Assembly (NCBI GenBank): GCA_964572185.1
Contig: CAZNFI010000007.1
Location: 1-35,980, forward strand
Source of the DNA: Azophilus sp964572185
GTDB lineage: Bacteria; Pseudomonadota; Gammaproteobacteria; Pseudomonadales; Azotimanducaceae
Reading direction: 5' to 3'
DNA: 35,980 nt
In this document: one piece after another, positions 25,129-35,980 of the stretch
Position numbering within the stretch: the first letter of the stretch is position 1
Layout of the letters: each line of letters opens with the position of its first letter
Translations under genes and position numbers: made by a program
Notes under the pieces: generated by a model
The model's input: only the letters and a program-made list of their open reading frames with translations
Database searches by the model: none
What the model was told of the DNA's origin: nothing

Positions 25129-26379
25129 ATGGCTGGATTTGTCCTACTGGCGCTGGTGCTCGGAGCGACCTGGGTCAGCTTTCGTGCGCCGGCTCCCCAG
25201 GTGCCCTGGACCGAGGACGAGCGGCTCATGCTGGCTTCGTTGTGGCTTGGCAGCCTGCCGGCACCACCGCCGGACACGGGCAATGCGGTGGCCGACGACC
25301 TGCGGGCGCAACGATTGGGACACCGGCTGTTCTTCGATCCGCGGCTGAGCGCCAACGGGCAGGTCTCCTGCGCCACCTGTCACCAGCCGGCGCGCCGATT
25401 CGCCGACAACCTGCCGCTGGCCAAAGGCCTGCAGGTGGGTAACCTCAACACCATGAGCCTGGTCGGCGCGGCCCACAGCCCCTGGTTCTTCTGGGACGGG
25501 CGCAAGGACAGCCTCTGGTCCCAGGCCCTGAGCCCGCTGGAGAGCCCGCTCGAACAGGGCGTCGCCCGCACCGCGGTTGTGCGGCTGTTGGCTGCCGACC
25601 GGATCTATCGGGAGCAGTATGCGGCGCTGTTCGGCGCGTTGCCCGACATCAGCGACCGTGGCCGCTTCCCCGACTGGGCCGGCCCCAACGGAGAGGCCGA
25701 AGCCGAGGCAGCCTGGCAGGCGATGCTACCGGCGGACCGGGCGGCGGCGACCGCGGTTCTCGTCAACGTGGCCAAGGCGCTGGCGGCTTACCAGCGCCTG
25801 TTGATGCCCGGCGAGTCGCGTTTCGATGCCTACGTCGAGTTGCTGTTGTCCGAGCGAGAGGGGGAATCCGAATTTACACGGATGGAAGCCGAAGGGCTGC
25901 GGCTGTTCATCGGCAAGGCGCAGTGCACGAACTGCCACAATGGCCCGCTGCTCACCAACCACGAGTTCCACAACACCGGCGTGCTGCCGGCGCCGGGCGC
26001 GCTGCCGGACAAGGGCCGGGTGGCAGGCATTGCCCTGGCGCACGCCGATCCCTTCAACTGTCTGGGGGACCACAGCGACGCGCGGCCCGCCGAATGCGCC
26101 GAGTTGCGTTTTGCAAAAACCGGCGCGGAGCTGATCGGCGCGCGCAAGACCCCGTCACTGCGCAATCTCGGCGATACGGCGCCCTTCATGCACGCCGGGC
26201 AGATGTGGACCATTGGCGAGTTGCTCGATCATTACAACCGGGCGCGGCCCGCCATCGTCGGACACAACGAGGCCAAGCCGTTGAACCTGCTGCCCTATGA
26301 ACTGCGCCGGCTGGAGACGTTCCTGTCGACGCTCGATGCGCCCATGGACACTGCCGCAGAGTGGCTGCTGCCGCCGTGA
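25129..26379 (+). CDS. di-haem cytochrome c peroxidase, MauG/CcpA type
   Basis: Periplasmic enzyme of 416 residues that should reduce hydrogen peroxide with electrons from a small cytochrome, or oxidise a partner as MauG does. An N-terminal hydrophobic segment (FVLLALVLGATWVSF) is a signal peptide or anchor. Two c-type haem sites are present: CATCH near residue 81 and CTNCH near residue 266. FFDPRLSANGQVSC, FFWDGRKDSLWSQAL and KTPSLRNLGDTAPFMHAGQ are classical family segments. The ATG at 25129 is preferred over a TTG eight codons earlier because it gives a tighter export signal. It lies downstream of the FixH-like gene and converges on the CBS gene with 28 bp between. Confidence 0.9.
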   Translation: MAGFVLLALVLGATWVSFRAPAPQVPWTEDERLMLASLWLGSLPAPPPDTGNAVADDLRAQRLGHRLFFDPRLSANGQVSCATCHQPARRFADNLPLAKGLQVGNLNTMSLVGAAHSPWFFWDGRKDSLWSQALSPLESPLEQGVARTAVVRLLAADRIYREQYAALFGALPDISDRGRFPDWAGPNGEAEAEAAWQAMLPADRAAATAVLVNVAKALAAYQRLLMPGESRFDAYVELLLSEREGESEFTRMEAEGLRLFIGKAQCTNCHNGPLLTNHEFHNTGVLPAPGALPDKGRVAGIALAHADPFNCLGDHSDARPAECAELRFAKTGAELIGARKTPSLRNLGDTAPFMHAGQMWTIGELLDHYNRARPAIVGHNEAKPLNLLPYELRRLETFLSTLDAPMDTAAEWLLPP

Positions 26380-26407
26380 CAGTTGCCTTGCGCCGCGCTT
26401 GCGACGG

Positions 26408-26770
26408 CTACTCGATGATGTCGCCGACCTTCTGGTGAATCACGTCCAGAAACAGGTCGCGCAGGGAAATCATGCCGATGGCCTTGCCGTTCTCGACTAC
26501 CGGCAGGTGCCGGATGTGGTGCTTCTTGGACAGGGCGATGCAGTGCACGATGGTGTCTTCCCGGGTCACGGTTACCAGGTCGCGCGTCATCACCTCCGAC
26601 ACCTTGGTCTTCTTCGAGGAGTGAATGTCGAGGATCACCTTGCGCATGTAGTCCCGCTCGGAAAGGATGCCGACCAGGTAGCCGTCGATCTGCACCAGAA
26701 CGGCGCCGATGTCCTTCTGGTTCATGAGCCTGAGCGCATCGAATACCGATTCGAGCGGGCCGATCCAGAC
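26408..26770 (-). CDS. CBS-domain protein, 5' end lost in assembly gap
   Basis: Two CBS motifs make one Bateman module, which binds adenine nucleotides and regulates a partner. An ATG at 26725 gives 105 residues (MNQKDIGAVLV), but the frame is open through VWIGPLESVFDALRL up to the N run, and that segment is the normal start of a CBS domain. So the gene continues into the gap. CBS 1 includes GILSERDYMRKVI; CBS 2 runs from VMTRDLVTVTREDT to RHLPVVENGKAIGMISLRDL. Sequence beyond the gap does not continue the protein convincingly. The partner is unknown. Confidence 0.85.
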   Translation of the reverse strand, partial: VWIGPLESVFDALRLMNQKDIGAVLVQIDGYLVGILSERDYMRKVILDIHSSKKTKVSEVMTRDLVTVTREDTIVHCIALSKKHHIRHLPVVENGKAIGMISLRDLFLDVIHQKVGDIIE

Positions 26771-26780
26771 NNNNNNNNNN
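26771..26780. other. run of ten N, scaffold gap
   Basis: Ten ambiguous bases interrupt the CBS gene. A run of exactly ten is often a placeholder, so the true distance is unknown. Genes left and right of this point may not be as close as drawn. Confidence 0.95.
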
Positions 26781-27104
26781 GCCGACGCAGCGCACCATGT
26801 ACCCCGCTATGTTCTTTGTAGGCGGATCAGTTTTACGAACGAGTCAACCATCAAGCCAACGGCCACCCTCTTGTTGGTCTGAGGCAACGCCTCGGTAGCT
26901 GTCAGGCGCAACAGTAGAACGCCCGTTCGGGGTTCGCAAGGCTCTCTCGCCCGAAACCGGGATTTCCCTGCCGGGGCGGCGGACCGAGGCGGGGCAGGAC
27001 CCTCGAAAGGGCGGAATGCCGGCGACCGATCGGCCGCTCGATCCGCGGTACGCACCGCCGGGGAGCATCTGTCTATGCTATGATCGCCGCCGAGGAACTA
27101 TCCC
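26781..27104. other. 324-bp region with no recognised gene
   Basis: Lies between the assembly gap and the small CxxC protein. Minus-strand frames cover most of it but show no domain, and they are probably chance. An extended -10 for the downstream gene lies near its right end. No RNA gene was recognised. Confidence 0.5.
27076..27084 (+). promoter_or_regulatory. extended -10 promoter for the metal-uptake genes
   Basis: TGCTATGAT fits the extended -10 consensus TGnTATAAT with one mismatch. Initiation would fall near 27091, with GAGGAA and the GTG start at 27105 following closely. No Zur-like palindrome was recognised, so metal control is expected from family knowledge rather than seen. Confidence 0.4.
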
Positions 27105-27398
27105 GTGCAGAGTCTGCTGAATCGTTATCGACGATCGCTGCGCTTGCTTGTCAGCGTGATTGTGGTCGTGTTGTGCAGCGCTCCGGTGCTCGCCGATCAG
27201 CACCTGCATGACGCCGCGTTACCGGAAGAACTCTGCAACCTCTGCGGCTTCTCGGCATCGGCAGCGATCGCGGACGGGTCCGACCCGATCCTGCCCGCAC
27301 AAACCTGGGCCAGGATGGCGTTTGCCGGTACCGTTGCCGCATCCCCCGTATCCCGCCCGTTCGAAAACAGCCACTCCCGCGCACCACCCCTCTCCTGA
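27105..27398 (+). CDS. small exported CxxC protein upstream of the zinc receptor (DUF2946-like)
   Basis: A 97-residue protein starting with GTG after GAGGAAC. An N-terminal export signal (LLVSVIVVVLCSAPVLA) precedes DQHLHDAALPEELCNLCGF, which offers two His and a CxxC motif for metal binding. The end SHSRAPPLS recalls the R(A/G)PP ending of DUF2946 proteins, often found beside metal-linked TonB receptors. The next gene is a ZnuD-like receptor 66 bp downstream on the same strand. A periplasmic metal-binding or sensing role is inferred. The family call is tentative. Confidence 0.65.
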   Translation: MQSLLNRYRRSLRLLVSVIVVVLCSAPVLADQHLHDAALPEELCNLCGFSASAAIADGSDPILPAQTWARMAFAGTVAASPVSRPFENSHSRAPPLS

Positions 27399-27464
27399 TC
27401 GACCAATCCGTAGGAACGCGGCCTCCACCAGGAAGCCGTGCCGTTTGTCATCAGGAAATTTTTC

Positions 27465-29813
27465 ATGTATTTCAACAAGCTGTTACCACTCGCGCTGGCA
27501 GGGTGCCTGCCGGCGCTCGGCTTCGCGGAAGATGCGCCGTCGGAACGGGCGGGCTCCATCATCGAAGAAGTCGTTGTCATCGGCCACCCGCTTTCCGCGG
27601 AAGGCATTGCCCAGGCTCACGATGTACTTGCCGGCGATGAACTCGACCGCAAGGTCGCCGACAGCATCGGCGCCACGGTCGCCAACGAGCCCGGCATCCA
27701 CAACAGTTCCTTCGGGGTCGCTGCCGGCCGCCCCGTCATTCACGGTCTCGACGGAGCCCGGGTGCGGGTGCTCGAAGATCGCATCGACACCCTCGACGTA
27801 TCCGTCACCAGTGGCGACCACGCGGTGACCGTGGACCCGTTCATCGCCGACCGCGTCGAGATTCTCAAGGGCTCGGCCACGCTGCTGTACGGTTCCGGCG
27901 CCATCGGCGGCGTCGTGGATACGCATACGGGGCGCATCCCGCACGAGGTGCCGGAGCGCATCACCGGCAAGCTCGACATTCGGGGGGGAGATAACGGCGA
28001 CGGCAGCAGCGGCTCGTTCCGGCTCGATGGGGGCGGCGGCAACTTCGCGTGGCACCTGGACGGCTTCCACCGGGAACGGGAAGACTACGAGATTCCGGGA
28101 TATGCGGAATCCGCGCGCCTGATGGCCATGGAGGAAGAGGAGCACGACCACGACCACGACCACGACGAGGATCATGAGGAGGACCACGAGGAAGATCACG
28201 ACGAGGACGAACACCACGACGATCATGAGGAGGACGACCACCACGAAGGCGAAGACGATCATGCCGACGAGGAAGAGCCCGTCTTCGGCAGGGTCGAAGG
28301 CAGCGGCCTGGAGGTCTACGGAGGTTCCGCGGGGTTCTCTTTCGTCAGCGAGCGAGGCTTCATCGGTGTTGCAGTCAGCCGGATGGAGTCCGAATACGGG
28401 ATTCCCGGCCACACCCACGCTCACGTTCACGACGAACACGAACACCATGACGAGCATGAGGACCACGACCACGACGAGGACCATGACGAGGATCACGAGC
28501 ACGAAGACGAGCACGAGCACGAAGACGAGCACGAGCACGAAGACGAGCACGAACACGAAGACGAAGACGAGCACGAACACGAAGACGAGCACGAACACGA
28601 AGACGAGCACGAAGGGGAAGCAGGTCACAGCGACGAGGGCACGCCATTCGTGGACCTGAAACAGACGCGCATTGATATCGAAGCTGGCCTGATCGACCCG
28701 CTGCCGGGCTTCACGACCCTGAACCTGCGCCTGGGCATCAACGACTACGAGCACCAGGAAATCGAAGGTTCCGGCGTGGTCGGCACCGCGTTCGAGAACG
28801 ATGCCTGGGAAGCGCGCGCCGAGTTGACCCATCGCGACTGGGCGGGCTGGAACGGCGCCGTCGGTGCGCAGTACGGCGACCGGGAGTTCTCGGTTGTCGG
28901 CGAAGAAGCCTTCACGCCGCCGGTGGATACCCGGTCTTTCGGGCTGTTCTGGGTCGGCGAACGTTCGTTTTCCGCCTTCCAGCTCGAAGCGGGTGCCCGT
29001 TACGATCACGTGAAGCACCAGCCGGCGGCCGGCGGCAGCGACAGCTTCGGCGGCCTGAGCGCATCGCTCGGCGCCATCGTGCCGCTGGGAGACATCTGGC
29101 GGGCCAGGCTGCTCGCCGACTATTCGACCCGCGCCCCGGTCGGCGAAGAGCTGTATTCGGACGGTCCGCACCTGGCCACGAGCAGCTTCGAGATCGGCGA
29201 TCCCGATCTGGACGAGGAAAAGGCCATCAACCTGTCGGCATCACTGGATGCGCGGGGTGACCGCTGGTCGGTAGGCGGAAACGTCTATTTCATGGAGTTC
29301 AACGATTTCATCTATCAGCAGGCCACCGGCGAGGAAGAAGACGGGCTGAACGTCCGGCAGTTCGGCCAGGTAGACGCCACTTTCACCGGGCTGGACCTGG
29401 AGGCGGCTGCCACCGTTGCTGCCTGGGAGCAGGGATCTCTGGAACTCAACGTCTTCTACGACATCGTCTCCGCGGAACTGGACGTGTCCGGCAACGACAA
29501 CCTGCCCCGGATTCCGCCGCAACGGGCCGGCGTGGGCCTCGCGCTCGACTGGGGGAACCTCGATTTCAACGTCGACTACGTGCGGGCGTTCAAACAGGAC
29601 GATGTGGCCGATTTCGAGCTGGTAACCGACGCCTACGATGACCTGCGCGCCTATGTGGGCTGGAACGGCGCATGGGGCGATACGTCGGTCACGGTGTACG
29701 TGCAGGGCCGGAACCTGACCGACGACGAGCAGCGGCTGCACACGTCGATCGTCAAGGATCTGGTACCCCAGCCGGGACGCACCATCGAGGCCGGGATTCG
29801 CATCGCGTTCTAG
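27465..29813 (+). CDS. znuD: ZnuD-like TonB-dependent receptor with His/Asp/Glu-rich segments
   Basis: Outer-membrane receptor of 782 residues, probably for zinc. AGGAA precedes the ATG (MYFNKLLPLAL), which opens a signal peptide; a GTG nine codons earlier lacks a site. The TonB box is IEEVVVIGH. The plug has RPVIHGLDGARVRVLED and VEILKGSATLLYGSGAIGGVV, as in ZnuD. Two low-complexity segments interrupt the barrel, at about residues 222-272 and 316-392. They consist almost wholly of His, Asp and Glu, and the second is largely six-residue repeats. In the ZnuD family, His-rich extracellular loops capture zinc; here they are unusually long and acidic. The protein ends in a terminal Phe (GIRIAF). 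A strong hairpin follows the stop. Confidence 0.88.
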   Translation: MYFNKLLPLALAGCLPALGFAEDAPSERAGSIIEEVVVIGHPLSAEGIAQAHDVLAGDELDRKVADSIGATVANEPGIHNSSFGVAAGRPVIHGLDGARVRVLEDRIDTLDVSVTSGDHAVTVDPFIADRVEILKGSATLLYGSGAIGGVVDTHTGRIPHEVPERITGKLDIRGGDNGDGSSGSFRLDGGGGNFAWHLDGFHREREDYEIPGYAESARLMAMEEEEHDHDHDHDEDHEEDHEEDHDEDEHHDDHEEDDHHEGEDDHADEEEPVFGRVEGSGLEVYGGSAGFSFVSERGFIGVAVSRMESEYGIPGHTHAHVHDEHEHHDEHEDHDHDEDHDEDHEHEDEHEHEDEHEHEDEHEHEDEDEHEHEDEHEHEDEHEGEAGHSDEGTPFVDLKQTRIDIEAGLIDPLPGFTTLNLRLGINDYEHQEIEGSGVVGTAFENDAWEARAELTHRDWAGWNGAVGAQYGDREFSVVGEEAFTPPVDTRSFGLFWVGERSFSAFQLEAGARYDHVKHQPAAGGSDSFGGLSASLGAIVPLGDIWRARLLADYSTRAPVGEELYSDGPHLATSSFEIGDPDLDEEKAINLSASLDARGDRWSVGGNVYFMEFNDFIYQQATGEEEDGLNVRQFGQVDATFTGLDLEAAATVAAWEQGSLELNVFYDIVSAELDVSGNDNLPRIPPQRAGVGLALDWGNLDFNVDYVRAFKQDDVADFELVTDAYDDLRAYVGWNGAWGDTSVTVYVQGRNLTDDEQRLHTSIVKDLVPQPGRTIEAGIRIAF
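28500..28613 (+). repeat. 18-bp in-frame tandem repeat in the zinc receptor
   Basis: Six consecutive units of CACGAAGACGAGCACGAG or with a final GAA, five of 18 bp and one of 24 bp carrying an extra GAAGAC. Each encodes HEDEHE. Near-identical DNA, not just protein, indicates recent slippage. Since 18 and 24 are multiples of three, unit number can change without breaking the frame. Confidence 0.85.
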
Positions 29814-29836
29814 GATCCCTGAGCGGTTCCGCCGAC

Positions 29837-29867
29837 GGCCCGTTACCGGTGCTACCGGTGGCGGGCC
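29837..29867 (+). terminator. 14-bp hairpin after the zinc receptor
   Basis: GGCCCGTTACCGGT pairs with ACCGGTGGCGGGCC across a GCT loop; two of fourteen pairs are G-U. It starts 23 bp after the receptor stop. There is no T-run, so it may act as a 3' stability structure or need Rho. The rest of 29868-30121 holds no recognised gene; a long minus-strand frame there shadows the carboxylase. Confidence 0.55.
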
Positions 29868-30121
29868 AGCTGGTCATTGCGGATAAGCGGCGATGAGTCT
29901 GCGGTCGCAGGCCCGCTTTCCCACGGTTTACCGGAGCGGTTGCCGCCGAACAGGCGGGCGGGTATCGCCGGGTTCTGCGCCGATGTCCTCAAGCGGGACG
30001 AAACGGGCGCGTTTGCGGCGTGGCCCGGCGGGTTGCCTCGTCTGCCCGTGGGGCGCGGGTGTGGTGCGGCGGCCTGCCCCAAGTTATTCTCCGGCATCCA
30101 CGGAAACTTGGAGGGCGGTCG

Positions 30122-31654
30122 GTGCAGGACATCATCGCCAGGCTGAAGCAAAAGCGCGCCCAGGCAGAACTCGGCGGCGGCGAAAAGCGCATCGAGCAGC
30201 AGCACGCCAAGGGCAAGCTGACCGCCCGTGAGCGTATCCGCCTGCTGCTCGACGACGGCAGCTTCGAGGAGTGGGACAAGTTCGTCGAGCACCGCAGCAC
30301 CGATTTCGGCATGGGCGAGCAGAAGATTCCCGGCGACGGCGTGGTCACCGGCTACGGCTCCATCAATGGCCGCCTGGTTTTCGTGTTCAGCCAGGACTTT
30401 ACGGTTTTCGGTGGCGCTCTCTCGGAAGCGCATGCGGAAAAGATCTGCAAGATCATGGACCAGGCCATGAAAGTCGGGGCGCCGGTGATCGGCCTCAACG
30501 ACTCCGGCGGCGCCCGCATTCAAGAAGGTGTGGCATCGCTCGGCGGTTACGCGGAGATCTTCCAGCGCAACGTGATGGCCTCCGGGGTGGTACCGCAGTT
30601 GTCGGTGATCATGGGCCCCTGCGCCGGCGGCGCCGTGTATTCGCCGGCCATCACCGACTTCATCTTCATGGTGGAGGATTCCTCGTACATGTTCGTCACC
30701 GGGCCCGGCGTGGTGAAGACGGTGACTCACGAAGAAGTCACGCCGGAAGAACTGGGCGGCTCCAGCATCCACACCCGCAAATCGGGGGTGGCTGACCTGG
30801 CGCTGTCCAACGACGTGGAGGCGATGCTGTTCACGCGCCGCTTCTTCGACTACCTGCCCGCCAACAACCGGGAAGGCCCGCCGCGCTGGCCCACCGACGA
30901 TTCGCCCGACCGTCTCGAACCGTCGCTGGACTCGCTGGTGCCCGATGACCAGGAGAAACCCTACGACATCAAGGAAGTGATCCTGAAGGTGGCCGACGAG
31001 GGGGAGTTCTTCGAGTTGCAGCCGGGCTATGCGCAGAACCTCGTCATCGGCTTCATGCGCCTGCAGGGTTCCACCGTCGGTGTCGTCGCCAATCAGCCCA
31101 TGGTGCTGGCCGGCTGCCTGGATATCGATGCCTCGAAGAAAGGGGCTCGTTTCGTGCGCTTCTGCGATGCGTTCAATATCCCCATCTTCACCCTGGTCGA
31201 TGTGCCGGGCTTCATGCCGGGCACTGCCCAGGAGTACGGCGGCATCATCAAGAACGGCGCCAAGCTGCTGTACGCCTACGCCGAATGCACCGTGCCCAAG
31301 GTGACCTTGATCACCCGCAAGGCCTACGGCGGCGCCTACGACGTGATGGCGTCCAAGCATCTGCGCGGCGATGTCAACTTTGCTTGGCCGAGCGCGGAGA
31401 TCGCGGTGATGGGCGCCAAGGGCGCCGTGGAAATCATCTTCCGCAAGGACAAGGGCGATGAACGCCTGATCCGGGCCCGCACCGACGAGTACCGGGACAA
31501 ATTCGCCAACCCATTCATCGCCGCCAGCCGCGGCTACATCGACGACGTGATCGCCCCCCGGGAGACGCGCCAGCGCATCTGCCGGTCGTTCGCCATGCTG
31601 CGCGACAAGTCGCTTGAGAATCCGTGGCGCAAGCACGGCAACATTCCGCTGTAG
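30122..31654 (+). CDS. pccB: propionyl-CoA carboxylase beta subunit (carboxyltransferase)
   Basis: Carboxyltransferase of 510 residues that moves the carboxyl group from biotin to propionyl-CoA, giving methylmalonyl-CoA. It has the two crotonase-like halves of the family: NDSGGARIQEGVASL and GPCAGGAVYSPA in the N half, DVPGFMPGTAQEYGGIIKNGA and TLITRKAYGGAYDVM in the C half. The start is GTG (MQDIIARLKQKRA) five bases after GGAGGGCGG; the upstream in-frame extension has no family character. The alpha subunit follows 88 bp downstream, and epimerase and mutase lie nearby, which supports propionyl-CoA over other acyl-CoAs. Confidence 0.93.
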   Translation: MQDIIARLKQKRAQAELGGGEKRIEQQHAKGKLTARERIRLLLDDGSFEEWDKFVEHRSTDFGMGEQKIPGDGVVTGYGSINGRLVFVFSQDFTVFGGALSEAHAEKICKIMDQAMKVGAPVIGLNDSGGARIQEGVASLGGYAEIFQRNVMASGVVPQLSVIMGPCAGGAVYSPAITDFIFMVEDSSYMFVTGPGVVKTVTHEEVTPEELGGSSIHTRKSGVADLALSNDVEAMLFTRRFFDYLPANNREGPPRWPTDDSPDRLEPSLDSLVPDDQEKPYDIKEVILKVADEGEFFELQPGYAQNLVIGFMRLQGSTVGVVANQPMVLAGCLDIDASKKGARFVRFCDAFNIPIFTLVDVPGFMPGTAQEYGGIIKNGAKLLYAYAECTVPKVTLITRKAYGGAYDVMASKHLRGDVNFAWPSAEIAVMGAKGAVEIIFRKDKGDERLIRARTDEYRDKFANPFIAASRGYIDDVIAPRETRQRICRSFAMLRDKSLENPWRKHGNIPL

Positions 31655-31742
31655 AATTCGGCGCGGGACAGACCGGCAAGGAATAAAGTTCGAATCCCGC
31701 GGGCGTCGGTTCGCGGGGCTGAAGCAACCCTGCGATAGAGAA

Positions 31743-33728
<1,986 letters not shown>

Positions 33729-33971
33729 CCTCTGTGCGGCGTGGCGGCTGCCCGGTCATTGGCGCGCCAGGGCGGCGAACAGTTCCATCTCGGCCTAGTG
33801 TCCTGTGTCACAAATACGCTGCCTTTCAGAGCGCGCAAGACCGCCGAGGGCAAGGCGCTGCCTATTCGCCGCCATCTGGCCGGGCTGGGGCATCGCCCCG
33901 TTCGAGCTTTGAGGCAGGGGATGTGCAACCGGCCGAAAGCGTGCCGCCCGCGACGTGCGGACACAGAGCGA
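33729..33971. other. 243-bp convergent intergenic region with repeat-like sequence
   Basis: Sits between pccA and the epimerase gene. It contains TGTCCTGTGTCACAAATACG near 33801-33820, which looks like the edge of a dispersed element, and the second copy of the 21-bp repeat at 33881-33901. Short frames on both strands have no recognised domain. It may be a decayed non-autonomous mobile element. Confidence 0.35.
33881..33901. repeat. 21-bp repeat, copy 2
   Basis: Matches 13302-13322 at 20 of 21 positions, same orientation, with the core GGGGCATCGCCCCGT. Both copies are intergenic. Confidence 0.4.
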
Positions 33972-34379
33972 TCAGGCAACCTCTTCCAATTCGATCAGCG
34001 TGCCGCAGAAATCCTTGGGGTGAAGGAATACCACCGGCAGCCCGTGCGCGCCGGTTCTCGGCCTGCCGTCGCCGAGCACCCTGGCGCCCTGGCTTTCAAG
34101 ATGTTCTATGGCCGCATGGATGTCCCGCACCTCGTAGCAGACGTGGTGCATGCCGCCGCTGGGATTGTTGGCCAGGAAACGGCTGACCGGCGAGTCGTCC
34201 CCCAGCGGGTGCAGCAGCTCGATCTTGCTGTTCGCCAGTTCCACGAACACCGTGGTGACGCCGTGGTCCGGCAGCGGCACGGGCTCGGAGACGGTTGCTC
34301 CCAGGCTGTCTGCGTATAGTTGTGCCGCTGCGGCCAGGTCGGGCACAACGATGGCGACATGATTCAAGCGTCCGATCAT
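33972..34379 (-). CDS. mce: methylmalonyl-CoA epimerase
   Basis: A 135-residue vicinal-oxygen-chelate enzyme that interconverts (S)- and (R)-methylmalonyl-CoA. It opens RLNHVAIVVPDLAAA with the first metal-binding His, continues with IELLHPLGDDSPVSRFL and GMHHVCYEVRDI, and ends VFLHPKDFCGTLIELEE carrying the catalytic/metal Glu. Length is normal for the family. It follows the mutase gene by 25 bp on the same strand, so the two form an operon that completes the route from propionyl-CoA carboxylase. Confidence 0.93.
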   Translation of the reverse strand: MIGRLNHVAIVVPDLAAAAQLYADSLGATVSEPVPLPDHGVTTVFVELANSKIELLHPLGDDSPVSRFLANNPSGGMHHVCYEVRDIHAAIEHLESQGARVLGDGRPRTGAHGLPVVFLHPKDFCGTLIELEEVA

Positions 34380-34404
34380 GGCGGTACTCCGTTCGGTTCT
34401 GGAA

Positions 34405-35980
<1,576 letters not shown>

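Noticed and set aside
26295..26821. Frames running through the N gap on both strands
   Set aside because: They translate unknown bases and overlap the CBS and peroxidase genes out of frame.
28500..28613. Possible CRISPR array
   Set aside because: The 18-bp units are directly adjacent with no spacers and encode HEDEHE in frame inside a receptor gene.
27483..29171. 562-residue minus-strand frame with long Val/Leu/Phe runs
   Set aside because: The hydrophobic runs are just the reverse complement of the GAC/GAG/CAC codons in the zinc receptor.
31685..31705. GTTCGAATCCC resembling a tRNA T-loop between pccB and pccA
   Set aside because: The flanking bases cannot form the five-pair T-stem, and no acceptor or anticodon arm fits in the 88-bp gap.

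Overview
The window is GC-rich (only short AT-rich patches, all between genes) and densely coded. It looks like a draft or metagenome-assembled proteobacterium, most likely a heterotrophic gammaproteobacterium: two TonB-dependent outer-membrane receptors, Gram-negative signal peptides, many coupled starts, and a run of ten N at 26771-26780. The lineage is inferred from gene content only.

Layout. 168-1868 (+) is a GMC-type flavin oxidoreductase. 1926-5982 (-) is a tight ABC-importer operon of the glycerol type (ATPase, ATPase, permease, permease, DUF2160 membrane protein). It has no solute-binding protein gene. 5983-6601 is a long gene-free stretch with a promoter, a palindrome and a hairpin. 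6602-9772 (+) holds a FecA-like TonB receptor, then two small exported proteins whose reading frames overlap as TGATG. 9842-11398 (-) is an AbgT-family transporter, divergent from an ArfB-type ribosome-rescue factor (11582-11983, +).

12080-23665 is almost entirely minus strand: nitronate monooxygenase, SDR dehydrogenase, MAPEG-like membrane protein, TcuA-like flavoprotein, GPH-type symporter, a GCS2-type ligase overlapping an M14 deacylase, acyl-CoA dehydrogenase and an APC permease. One small plus-strand split-barrel protein (16466-16873) interrupts it. This block is catabolic and transport-rich. The acyl-CoA dehydrogenase/GCS2/M14 trio is the best candidate for an uncharacterised pathway.

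23739-26379 (+) holds a small exported protein, a FixH/YtkA-like periplasmic protein, a 62-residue ORF and a di-haem peroxidase of the MauG/CcpA type. A CBS-domain gene (-) is cut by the N gap. 27105-29813 (+) is a metal-uptake pair: a small exported CxxC/His protein and a ZnuD-like TonB receptor with two very His/Asp/Glu-rich segments, one made of 18-bp tandem repeats; a strong hairpin follows it. 30122-35980 is the propionyl-CoA to succinyl-CoA route: propionyl-CoA carboxylase beta and alpha (+), converging on methylmalonyl-CoA epimerase and a methylmalonyl-CoA mutase cut by the right edge (-).

Between genes I found a ~45-bp element in two copies (11996-12040 and 14871-14914) and a 21-bp sequence in two copies (13302-13322 and 33881-33901), suggesting dispersed repeats. 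No tRNA, rRNA, CRISPR array, transposase or phage gene was recognised.
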